64,000 nucleotides of DNA from Palsa-870 sp035937155. Lineage in GTDB: Bacteria > Chloroflexota > Dormibacteria > Dormibacterales > Dormibacteraceae. Each line of letters begins with the position of its first letter. The stretch's first letter is position 1. The translations under genes and the position numbers were made by a program. The notes beneath the pieces were generated by a model, which did not search any database, had not been told where the DNA came from, and saw nothing but the letters and a program-made list of their open reading frames with translations. The stretch covers positions 3,792 to 67,791 of the forward strand of contig DASYVJ010000096.1 of the NCBI GenBank assembly GCA_035937155.1, read 5' to 3'. Below, piece after piece: positions 46,493 to 53,576 of this stretch.

Positions 46493-46720
46493 CTACTTGT
46501 CCTGCGGCTCAGGCCAGAATTGGTGCCGCTCTGGCATCCGCCGCTCGGCAATCCGGCGGTCGAACGGAAAGACACCGCGACGGCCGGCGGCCGCGCGCTC
46601 GGGAGCGCGCCGCTCGGCAAACCTCCGCTCTACACCCGCCCGCCTCTCGCCCTCACGCCTTTCCGGCCCGCCGGGCAGCATCGTATCGTTCAAAACCACA
46701 CCTTCCTCTGACATCGACAT
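46493..46720 (-). CDS. Highly charged small protein with ERR repeats, 75 aa
   Basis: The short protein reads MSMSEEGVVLNDTMLPGG, then a run of Arg/Glu units (GPERREGERRAGVERRFAERRAPER, RRIAERRMPER) and ends PEPQDK. Nearly every fourth residue is Arg in a heptad-like pattern, so it may form a basic helix that binds nucleic acid. It ends just where the asparaginase homology begins and is on the same strand, so it is the likely first gene of that operon. No known family is certain; it could be a GC-rich spurious frame. Confidence 0.45.
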   Translation of the reverse strand: MSMSEEGVVLNDTMLPGGPERREGERRAGVERRFAERRAPERAAAGRRGVFPFDRRIAERRMPERHQFWPEPQDK

Positions 46721-46785
46721 TGGTCCGTGATGCTATCGCACGCGATGGTCGAAATGAGGGGTCCCCGCGAAGTCACGGCGCAGCC

Positions 46786-48375
46786 TCAGACTTGGTGGGG
46801 CCTGAGTGCGTCCAGTTTGGCGTCGAGCCGGCGCTCGGACTGACGCCGCTCCAGCTCGTCTCCCGGTCCGAGGTCGACAAAACGGGCGTACCGGGCCAAG
46901 CGAGGATGTACCTCCGCGACTCGACGGAACATCTCCTGCGCCACCCACCGGTAGTCGGGGTGACCTTGGGGGGTGGTGCGGAGCTCGCATAGGTGATAAA
47001 CCTCGCGCAGGTTCGCTCGGAAGTACCAGCGGACGTGAAAGGCCAGCGGCACGATGTACTGAGCCACGGCCGCGCCGGCGTCGCGCTCCAATTTCACGTG
47101 GACTGCCGCGGCCGCTTCAACCGCTGAGGCGAAATGTGCCCCGAGGCCGAGATCGACGAGCCCGGGCGGGAGGTCGTAGCCCAAACTCGTGCCCAGCAGC
47201 TGGCGGTCCTGGGTGAGCATTCGGTGGCGGTGCAGGTCGCGGTACGCGCCGAAGTTGGCGACTATCTCAAAGGTGTACTGAGCGTGCTCGAGCGCTCGCG
47301 GCGCGCGCTGGCGTCGGTTGGCCCGATCGCCAAGCAGCACCTCGAGGACCTGCGCCGGATCGCCACCTTGCTGTTCAAGAGCCCCCTCGGAATGCGGAAA
47401 CAGCGCTGCGGCCACCACCTTTCGCTCAGCGTCGGGGTCGTGCTCGACAAGCCTCACGCTCGGCACCGGCAAGGACTGCGGGTCGCCGCGCGGCGCGATG
47501 TTTGCCGTTTCGACCCGGATCCTCGCCATGCGCTCGGCGGCAGGGCGACCGTATCGATCATCGAGCGCGCGCTTGACGAAGGCGGGGATCACCTGGGCGA
47601 GCTCTCGATGCAGGTCCGTGGCGAGCTGCCGGCACTCCGGCAGATCGTGCGCAGCCATCTTCGTGATCAGGTACTCAAAGGCCCGGCCGTTGCCGAAAAG
47701 ACCGAGATTGGTCAGCGTTCCCGCAGGCAACAGTCCGCGCAGTAGGTCGAGCGCCTTGGCCCTCGTGGCGGCCTTCCACGCGCGATCGGTCTCTCCTGTT
47801 TGCATCGGGAAACGCTCGCGAATGGCTGCGGTGACCTGTTCCACGAGACCGCTGTAGGCGGTGAACAGGGCGTCGGCCGCTTTCTCGTAGTCGGGATGGG
47901 CAAGCTCGGGGCCGCGGTAGAAGAGGAACCGGCCGTCAGGCCCCGGGCGGTCGAACCGCACGTAGCGCGTGGACTTTTCAAGGGGCGAGATACCTATCCG
48001 GCTGTCCTCGAGGGCTTTGGCGGCAAGCGTCGAGGTTCGCTCGACGGCGACGTGCGCTCCGGCGAGCTCTGCCACGGAGTCGTCGCCGTAGCCCACGAGG
48101 ACCCGTTCGTAGAACTCCTCGGCGCGGCGCACGGCGACCATATCGTCGTTTTCCGAAGGCGTCCCCGCGAGCGCGTCAAACCCTGAATCCGGCTCATTGA
48201 TGAACTCCTCGAGCAGCACGCGCCGCAGACTTTTCTCGGTCCGCGAATACCGTGAAAAGAGCGCGCCTTTGACGACCTCAGGCAGGTTGCGCAGGGCAAA
48301 CACAGGCCGGTCGAGGTTCGTGAAGTAGCGCGCGAGGAGGGCCGATTCTGCGCTGGTGAACTCGGTGCCGGACAC
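46786..48375 (-). CDS. ThyX-like (FAD-dependent thymidylate synthase-like) protein with two related halves
   Basis: The 529-residue protein is about twice the size of ordinary ThyX. Its first half (YFTNLDRPVFALRNLPEVVKGALFSRYSR; GYGDDSVAELAGAHVAVE, STRYVRFD) and second half (VANFGAYRDLHRHRMLTQDRQ, LAFHVRWYFRANLREVYHLCELRT) each resemble the ThyX fold. The signature RHRxxSxxxxSxRY is degenerate: RHR is kept but S-x4-S-x-RY reads LTQDRQLLGTS. It may still make dTMP, or be a paralogue with another nucleotide substrate. No thyA is seen in the window. GTG 48375 is chosen; TTG 48399 is also in frame. No neighbours suggest a pathway. Confidence 0.82.
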   Translation of the reverse strand: MSGTEFTSAESALLARYFTNLDRPVFALRNLPEVVKGALFSRYSRTEKSLRRVLLEEFINEPDSGFDALAGTPSENDDMVAVRRAEEFYERVLVGYGDDSVAELAGAHVAVERTSTLAAKALEDSRIGISPLEKSTRYVRFDRPGPDGRFLFYRGPELAHPDYEKAADALFTAYSGLVEQVTAAIRERFPMQTGETDRAWKAATRAKALDLLRGLLPAGTLTNLGLFGNGRAFEYLITKMAAHDLPECRQLATDLHRELAQVIPAFVKRALDDRYGRPAAERMARIRVETANIAPRGDPQSLPVPSVRLVEHDPDAERKVVAAALFPHSEGALEQQGGDPAQVLEVLLGDRANRRQRAPRALEHAQYTFEIVANFGAYRDLHRHRMLTQDRQLLGTSLGYDLPPGLVDLGLGAHFASAVEAAAAVHVKLERDAGAAVAQYIVPLAFHVRWYFRANLREVYHLCELRTTPQGHPDYRWVAQEMFRRVAEVHPRLARYARFVDLGPGDELERRQSERRLDAKLDALRPHQV

Positions 48376-48544
48376 GGCAGTATGGTAGTCCCGGCACAAG
48401 ATCTAGCGGGGCCAAAACTGGCCAACCCCACCATATAGACGGCAGGCTAAAAGTTATCCCCGACTTGTCCCCACCCTTGTTAAAAACCGCCTACGAAACC
48501 CCGACGGTATGGGGCACGCACTGATTCTTGTAGCCTCGATCTCG

Positions 48545-49327
48545 ATGGATTGGGAGGCGAACTGGAAGCAGATCGTGAAGGAGAGGGCGACCCTCGCCGG
48601 CACGCACGCGAACCCAGGCTACTGGGATCGGCGCGCCGCGAGCTTTGCCCGCTCGACGAAGGCGCGCGTCGACCAATTCCTGGCAGTCATCGACCCTTAC
48701 GCGTCGCCGCAAAAGACCCTCATCGATGCCGGCGCGGGCACCGGACGCCACGCGATCCCTCTCTCTGAGCGGCTCGAATGGGTCACCGCCGTCGAGCCGT
48801 CCGAAGGCATGCGCGCCCAGATCCCGGCCCGAGACAACATGACGATCATCGCCAGCACGTGGGAGGACGCCGAAGTCGCGCCGGCGGACCTGGTCATCTG
48901 CAGCCACGTGCTGTACGGCGTGGAGGATCCGGTGGGTTTCATCACCAAGCTCGATGTATCGGCACGCGAGCGCGTCTTCGTCGTGCTGCGCGAAAGCGAG
49001 CTTCCCCACCCATCGGCAGCGATCCGCAAGCGGCTGCTGGGTGAGGCCGGTCCGCGCATGCCTCGGTTCAGCGAGCTCTTCATGCTGCTCGTCCAGATGG
49101 GCATCGCGCCGGATGTGGCGTTCCTGCGCTACCGGAGCGTGACCCGATATGCGGACCTCGACGAGGCGGTCACGGACACCCGCGCAATGGTGGGAGACGC
49201 GTGGGATGAAGCGACTGGGCGGGCGATGCTCGAGGAAATGCTCACGCCGGACGGCGAAGAGCTCGTGTTTGACGGCGAGATGGTGGTGGCAGGAGTTGCA
49301 CATTGGCAACCACGGGCCAGGACCTGA
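48545..49327 (+). CDS. SAM-dependent methyltransferase (class I)
   Basis: The 260-residue protein has the SAM-binding motif I LIDAGAGTGRHAIPLSERL, the acidic motif II TAVEPSEGM and motif III/IV PADLVICSHVLYGVED. It methylates an unknown small molecule or tRNA/protein substrate. The N-terminus WEANWKQIVKERATLAGTHANPGYWDRRAASF is typical of the small-molecule methyltransferases. ATG 48545 matches the family start; the in-frame ATG 48509 would add 12 residues. It overlaps the following GNAT gene by 25 nt. Confidence 0.85.
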   Translation: MDWEANWKQIVKERATLAGTHANPGYWDRRAASFARSTKARVDQFLAVIDPYASPQKTLIDAGAGTGRHAIPLSERLEWVTAVEPSEGMRAQIPARDNMTIIASTWEDAEVAPADLVICSHVLYGVEDPVGFITKLDVSARERVFVVLRESELPHPSAAIRKRLLGEAGPRMPRFSELFMLLVQMGIAPDVAFLRYRSVTRYADLDEAVTDTRAMVGDAWDEATGRAMLEEMLTPDGEELVFDGEMVVAGVAHWQPRART

Positions 49328-50157
49328 CCCTTCGCCCGATGAGGGCTGCCGACCGTGATCGCGTGCTGGAGATCAGTCGCGACATCTGGGACGGGCACGA
49401 CTATATCCCGCGAGTGTTCGACGATTGGCTCGCCGACGCCGGCGCTTCTTTCCAGGCCGCCGAGCTGGATGGCGTGCTCGTCGGCTTGCATCGCCTGCGG
49501 CCTTACGCGCAAGGCCTGGTCTGGTACGAGGGCTTGCGCGTCGCCAGCACCCATCGCCGCCAGGGCCTGGCGCGCGCGATGCTCGTCTCAGCGATCGCCG
49601 AGGCGAGAGAGCAGGGCTTCCGTGAGATGCGCCTTGGCACCGCGAATCCCAACGCGATTCGACTCTTCGAGGCAGAAGGGTTCCGCCGCCTGGTCGATGC
49701 GCGGTGGTGGCGTGGACAGCGTCTCGAAGGTGGGGAACCGGCGCGGATGCCGGATCCATCTGAAGCGGGCAAGCTGTGGCCCGGGGTGGAGAAGAGCCCC
49801 GGCATTGAGCTCTACCACGGAGTCGTGCCCGACTTCAACTGCGCGCACGACCTGGACGCCGCAGAGCTGAAGCGACTGGCCACGATCGGCATGCTCCGAG
49901 TGGGTCCTGGCGGACGGGCGATCGTCGGCTTGAGGGAGCCCTGGGGCGAAAACCTAGCGGTGGCGTTTGTCGCCGGACGCGGCGGCGCGCTGCAGGAGCT
50001 GCTCATGTCGCTGCGCTTTGAGGCGGACGCTGATGGGCTCGACCACGTGACGATCACGCTCCCGCGCGACCACCCGGCGGCGGATGACCTGGCCGCTTCC
50101 GGATACGATCTCGCGAATGACGAAGACCGCAGCTACATCTACGGCTTGCTTCTTTAG
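49303..50157 (+). CDS. Tandem GNAT acetyltransferase
   Basis: The 284-residue protein has an N-terminal GNAT domain (LTLRPMRAADRDRVLEISRDIWDGHDYIPRVFDDWLAD; the acetyl-CoA loop THRRQGLARAMLVSAIAEAREQGF) and a second, more degenerate one in the C-terminal 130 residues (FNCAHDLDAAELKRLATIGMLRVG ... TITLPRDHPAADDLAASGYDLA). Substrate unknown. TTG 49303 is the start because the first domain begins there; it lies inside the methyltransferase gene. The following gene begins directly at its stop (50158), so three genes are closely linked. Confidence 0.82.
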   Translation: MATTGQDLTLRPMRAADRDRVLEISRDIWDGHDYIPRVFDDWLADAGASFQAAELDGVLVGLHRLRPYAQGLVWYEGLRVASTHRRQGLARAMLVSAIAEAREQGFREMRLGTANPNAIRLFEAEGFRRLVDARWWRGQRLEGGEPARMPDPSEAGKLWPGVEKSPGIELYHGVVPDFNCAHDLDAAELKRLATIGMLRVGPGGRAIVGLREPWGENLAVAFVAGRGGALQELLMSLRFEADADGLDHVTITLPRDHPAADDLAASGYDLANDEDRSYIYGLLL

Positions 50158-51381
50158 GTGAGCCGCCGTTACGTAGTCATCGGCAACGGCATCGCCGGCC
50201 AGACGTGCGCCGAGGAGCTGCGCAAGTCTGACGCCGACGCGTCGATCGTCATGATCGCGGCCGAGCGATATCCGCTCTACAACCGCGTTGCGCTGCCGCG
50301 CTATCTCCGCGGGCAGGTGCGCCGCGAGAAGGTGCTGATGCGCACTGTCGAGGACTATGCGACCCGGAATCTGGAGATCCATTTCGAGACCTGGGCGACA
50401 GAGATCGATGCACGGAGCAAGGTCGTGCGCACCAACCGCGGTCAGGAATTTCCATACGACGCCCTGCTCATCGCTACCGGCGGCCGGCCCAAGCCACCGC
50501 CATGGCCTGGCTCCGACGAGGTGTCCGCCTGTCTGGGCTTTCAGACCCTTGACGACACCGACTCGATCATCGAGAAGGCGGACGAGTCAGAGCGTGTGCT
50601 CGTGATGGGCGGCAGCTTCATCGGATACGAGCTGGCCGAGGGAGTCAGCTTTCGCAAGAAGGCAAAGCTGACCTGGATCATGCGCGGGCCATGGTTCCTG
50701 CGCTACGTGCTGGATGAGGAAGGCGGCCGGCTTTGCCGGCAGCTGGGCGAGGCACAGGATGTGCAGTTCCTGATTTCGGACGAGGTGCAGAAGTTCAGCC
50801 GGAACAATGGACGCTTCCACGCCGAGACTGTCAACGGGCACAAGGTCGACTTTGACCTGCTGACGTACGGTGTCGGTCTCGACTATTACACCGAGCCGGT
50901 TCGCAACACCGGAATCGAGCTGAACAAAGGCATCGTCACCGACTCGAAGCTGCGCACTGCGGCACCAGACGTGTATGCGGCGGGAGACATCGCTGTGTTC
51001 TACGACCTGATGGTCGAGCGGCACAACCAGATGGGCACCTGGGACAACGCCGAAGCGCACGGCAAGGTGGCAGCTCGCAACATGGCGGGTGAATCCGAAG
51101 ACTTCTTCGACGTCCCCACGTACACGACCACGATGTTCGGCTCGACGTTGGCGGTGATGGGCGTAACGCCCGATGTACAACCAGACCTCGAATCGGTTCG
51201 GACGTTCAGCTTCGAAGAGAAGTTCTATCGCAAGCTGTTCTTCAAGGACGAGCGCCTGGTGGGCGCGATCATGATCGGCCCGCCCAAAGGTAGGAAGAAG
51301 CTCATCGAGATCATGCGCTCGCGCCAGATTATCGAGCGGCCGAAGCAGGAGCTCCTGGACCCGAACAACCTGAAGGACTAA
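50158..51381 (+). CDS. NAD(P)/FAD-dependent oxidoreductase, pyridine nucleotide-disulfide class
   Basis: The 407-residue flavoprotein has an N-terminal FAD fold (YVVIGNGIAGQTCAEELRK), the FAD contact ALLIATGGRPKPP, an NAD(P)H fold (RVLVMGGSFIGYELAEGVSF) and the C-terminal FAD signature VYAAGDIAVFYD. There is no redox-active disulfide. It resembles NADH-dependent ferredoxin/rubredoxin or nitrite reductase-type flavoproteins, passing electrons to an unknown carrier. It begins with GTG right after the GNAT stop. A palindromic repeat follows it. Confidence 0.88.
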   Translation: MSRRYVVIGNGIAGQTCAEELRKSDADASIVMIAAERYPLYNRVALPRYLRGQVRREKVLMRTVEDYATRNLEIHFETWATEIDARSKVVRTNRGQEFPYDALLIATGGRPKPPPWPGSDEVSACLGFQTLDDTDSIIEKADESERVLVMGGSFIGYELAEGVSFRKKAKLTWIMRGPWFLRYVLDEEGGRLCRQLGEAQDVQFLISDEVQKFSRNNGRFHAETVNGHKVDFDLLTYGVGLDYYTEPVRNTGIELNKGIVTDSKLRTAAPDVYAAGDIAVFYDLMVERHNQMGTWDNAEAHGKVAARNMAGESEDFFDVPTYTTTMFGSTLAVMGVTPDVQPDLESVRTFSFEEKFYRKLFFKDERLVGAIMIGPPKGRKKLIEIMRSRQIIERPKQELLDPNNLKD

Positions 51382-51483
51382 TTCCCCCTCAACTGAGGGG
51401 GAGGGCCTGTCCCCTCCCCCTTTGGGGGCAATCAGTAAGTCCCATCCATATCGCCGCTTTGCGCGCAGGGCGAGGGTGGGGGT
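51382..51483. repeat. Dispersed palindromic repeat, type II copy 2
   Basis: The segment has two hairpins, CCCCCTCAACTGAGGGGG and CCCCCTTTGGGGG, then the 75-nt block CAATCAGTAAGTCCCATCC ... CGCCGCTTTGCGCGCAGGG ... GGGTGGGGG shared with 42686-42763. It fills the gap between the oxidoreductase gene and the XRE regulator and may terminate transcription. Confidence 0.75.
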
Positions 51484-51524
51484 GCGGCGGCTCTTGGTCC
51501 CTCGTCGGAGAAGCAACGGCTCGT

Positions 51525-51965
51525 ATGATTTGCCTTGAAGGAATGAATTTCGCTGACAGCGAATCCGCCGGGATCGTGAGAAGCGCCCTTGGGGCGGTGC
51601 TCCGGCAGCGCCGCGAGGCGACCCGCCGGACGCTCACCGAGGTCGCCAACGAAGCCGGCCTCTCGCCCGCCCACCTCTCGGAGGTCGAGCGGGGCCGCAA
51701 GGAGGTCTCGACCGAGAGGCTCCTGGCGGTGGCCCACTCGCTCGGCGCCCGGCCCGCCGACATCTACGCGGACCTCGCGCGCCTCCTGGGCGCGGATGCG
51801 GACCGCCCTGCCTGGCCCGAAGATCCGCCGGCGAAGCTTCGACTCGCCACCGCCTCGCTGCCCCTGGACGCGCTGCGCAGCGTGGCCGACTTTAGCGCCT
51901 ACCTGGCGATGGCCAACCCACCGCCCCGACCGAAAGCACGCATCGGGTTCGATACAAGGAGATAA
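51525..51965 (+). CDS. XRE-family transcriptional regulator, ClgR-like position before clpP
   Basis: The 146-residue protein has a helix-turn-helix of the XRE type (LGAVLRQRREATRRTLTEVANEAGLSPAHLSEVERGRKEVSTERLLAVAHSLGARPADIYADLARLLG) and a short C-terminal tail that shows no ligand domain. It is 4 nt before clpP, so it is almost surely coexpressed with it. In Actinobacteria ClgR, of the same family, activates clp genes and is itself a protease substrate, so an analogous job is likely. ATG 51525 follows a TATGAT (51524-51529) and lacks a Shine-Dalgarno; ATG 51543 is another option. Confidence 0.8.
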   Translation: MICLEGMNFADSESAGIVRSALGAVLRQRREATRRTLTEVANEAGLSPAHLSEVERGRKEVSTERLLAVAHSLGARPADIYADLARLLGADADRPAWPEDPPAKLRLATASLPLDALRSVADFSAYLAMANPPPRPKARIGFDTRR

Positions 51966-51969
51966 GCCA

Positions 51970-52581
51970 ATGACCATGATCCCGACGGTGATCACCAACG
52001 ACGGGCGCGGCGAGCGCGCCTACGACATCTATTCGCGCCTGCTCAAGGACGGCATCATCTTCCTGCGCGGCGTGATCGACGACGACCTGGCGAGCACCGT
52101 GACGGCGCAGCTTCTGTTTCTGGAGAGCGAAGCGCCGGACCGCGACATCCAGCTCTACATCAACAGCCCGGGCGGATCCCTCACCGCTGCGCTGTCCGTC
52201 TACGACGCGATGCAGTACGTGAGCCCGAAGGTTGGAACGCTGTGTACAGGCCTCGCCGCGAGCGGCGCTTCAATCCTGCTGGCGGGAGGGGACCCGGGCA
52301 TGCGCTTGTCGCTGCCTCACGCGCAGATCCTCATCCACCAGCCCTTCACCCAGGGCATCCAGGGCCAGGCGAGCGACATCCAGCTGCACGCCCAGGAGAT
52401 CCTCCGCCAGCGCGAAGCGATGGCCCGGATCTACACCAAGCACACCGGCCGGCCGCTGGAGGACGTCGAGCGCGCGATGGAACGCGACTTCTTCATGAAC
52501 CCTGAAGAGGCCAAGAAGTGGGGCCTGATCGATCTGATAGTGGAGAAGAATCCCCACGTAGCAGTCCCCGCTCGGGCGTAA
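51970..52581 (+). CDS. clpP: ATP-dependent Clp protease proteolytic subunit ClpP
   Basis: The 203-residue protein is a normal ClpP, the serine peptidase that forms a double heptamer and degrades substrates fed by ClpX/ClpC. The catalytic Ser is in LCTGLAASGASILLAGG, the His in LPHAQILIHQP, and the Asp in ERAMERDFFM. The oligomerisation and substrate-groove region IQLYINSPGGSLTAALSVYDAM is intact. ATG 51970 has AAGGAG about 9 nt upstream and is the clear start; a longer frame upstream belongs to the regulator region. Coupled to the XRE gene; no clpX lies in the window. Confidence 0.95.
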   Translation: MTMIPTVITNDGRGERAYDIYSRLLKDGIIFLRGVIDDDLASTVTAQLLFLESEAPDRDIQLYINSPGGSLTAALSVYDAMQYVSPKVGTLCTGLAASGASILLAGGDPGMRLSLPHAQILIHQPFTQGIQGQASDIQLHAQEILRQREAMARIYTKHTGRPLEDVERAMERDFFMNPEEAKKWGLIDLIVEKNPHVAVPARA

Positions 52582-52594
52582 GTCCACACCACCG

Positions 52595-53563
52595 GTGCGA
52601 GTCGTCGTCCTCGGCGGCACCCGGTTCATTGGGCGTGCCATCGTCGAGGAGCTTGCCGGCGCGGGCCACGAGATTTTGATCGTCCATCGTGGCAACCTCG
52701 AACCGGACGGCATGCCGCCGGTGAAGCACCTGCACGCCGAAAGGATGGAGTTGCCGGCGAACCGTGATGAGCTGGCGGCGTTCCAGCCCGACGCCGCGAT
52801 CGACTGCCGCGCCCTGACGCGCGCCGACTCGGAGGTTGCTCTTGGCGCACTGCCCGACGGCCTGAGGCTCGTCGTCGTGTCGAGCATCGATGTGTACCGG
52901 GCCTTTGGGGCGGTGAACGAAGAGCGCGAGACCGACCCGGTCCCCATCGACGAGGACTCGCCTGTGCGGTCCAACCGCTACCCATACCGCGGCCAGATGC
53001 CAGGGATGGACGACTACGACAAGCTCGATGTAGAGGACGTGTACTTGTCCCACGGTGCGACGTCGGTGCGGCTGCCCATGGTCTATGGCGAGCACGACTA
53101 CCAACTGCGTGAGGACTACATCCTGCGGCGAGTGCGCGCCGGCCGCAGCCGAATTCCGACCGGCGCCGGTATGTGGCTCGCCAGTCGGGCTTACGTCAGG
53201 GATGTGGCACGCGGCGTGCATCTCGCACTCACGACTCCAGCGGCCGCGGGCCAGGTGTTGAACCTGTGCGAGGACCGGACCTACTCCATGCGCTTGTGGT
53301 CCGGCATGATCCTGGACGCCGCAGAATCCGATGCCGAGCTCGTGCGCGTGGCCGATGAGCTGCTCCCCGAAGATCTCAAACCCACCGGCACGATGACACA
53401 GCACATCGCTGCCAGTGCGCACAAAGCCCGGTCGATGCTGGGCTGGACGACCTCGGATCCTGTGGAGTCGCTGAGAAGCAGCGTGCGCTGGCACCTAGCG
53501 AATCCGCCTCCGAATCCGGACCCCGACTTCAGCGCCGACGACCTGGCTCTCGCTTCCGTCTAA
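52595..53563 (+). CDS. NAD-dependent epimerase/dehydratase family protein (SDR)
   Basis: The 322-residue protein is an extended short-chain dehydrogenase. The NAD motif is VVVLGGTRFIGRAIVEELAGAGHEI (GxxxxIG), and it resembles nucleotide-sugar epimerases and the chloroplast stem-loop binding proteins. The usual YxxxK is modified: RYPYRGQMPGMDDYDKLDVEDVY. The substrate is unknown. Start GTG 52595, 13 nt after clpP, so the two may be cotranscribed. The upstream segment contains a GGTGCGAG tract, a weak Shine-Dalgarno. Confidence 0.82.
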   Translation: MRVVVLGGTRFIGRAIVEELAGAGHEILIVHRGNLEPDGMPPVKHLHAERMELPANRDELAAFQPDAAIDCRALTRADSEVALGALPDGLRLVVVSSIDVYRAFGAVNEERETDPVPIDEDSPVRSNRYPYRGQMPGMDDYDKLDVEDVYLSHGATSVRLPMVYGEHDYQLREDYILRRVRAGRSRIPTGAGMWLASRAYVRDVARGVHLALTTPAAAGQVLNLCEDRTYSMRLWSGMILDAAESDAELVRVADELLPEDLKPTGTMTQHIAASAHKARSMLGWTTSDPVESLRSSVRWHLANPPPNPDPDFSADDLALASV

Positions 53564-53576
53564 GCTTCGAGGGCAG

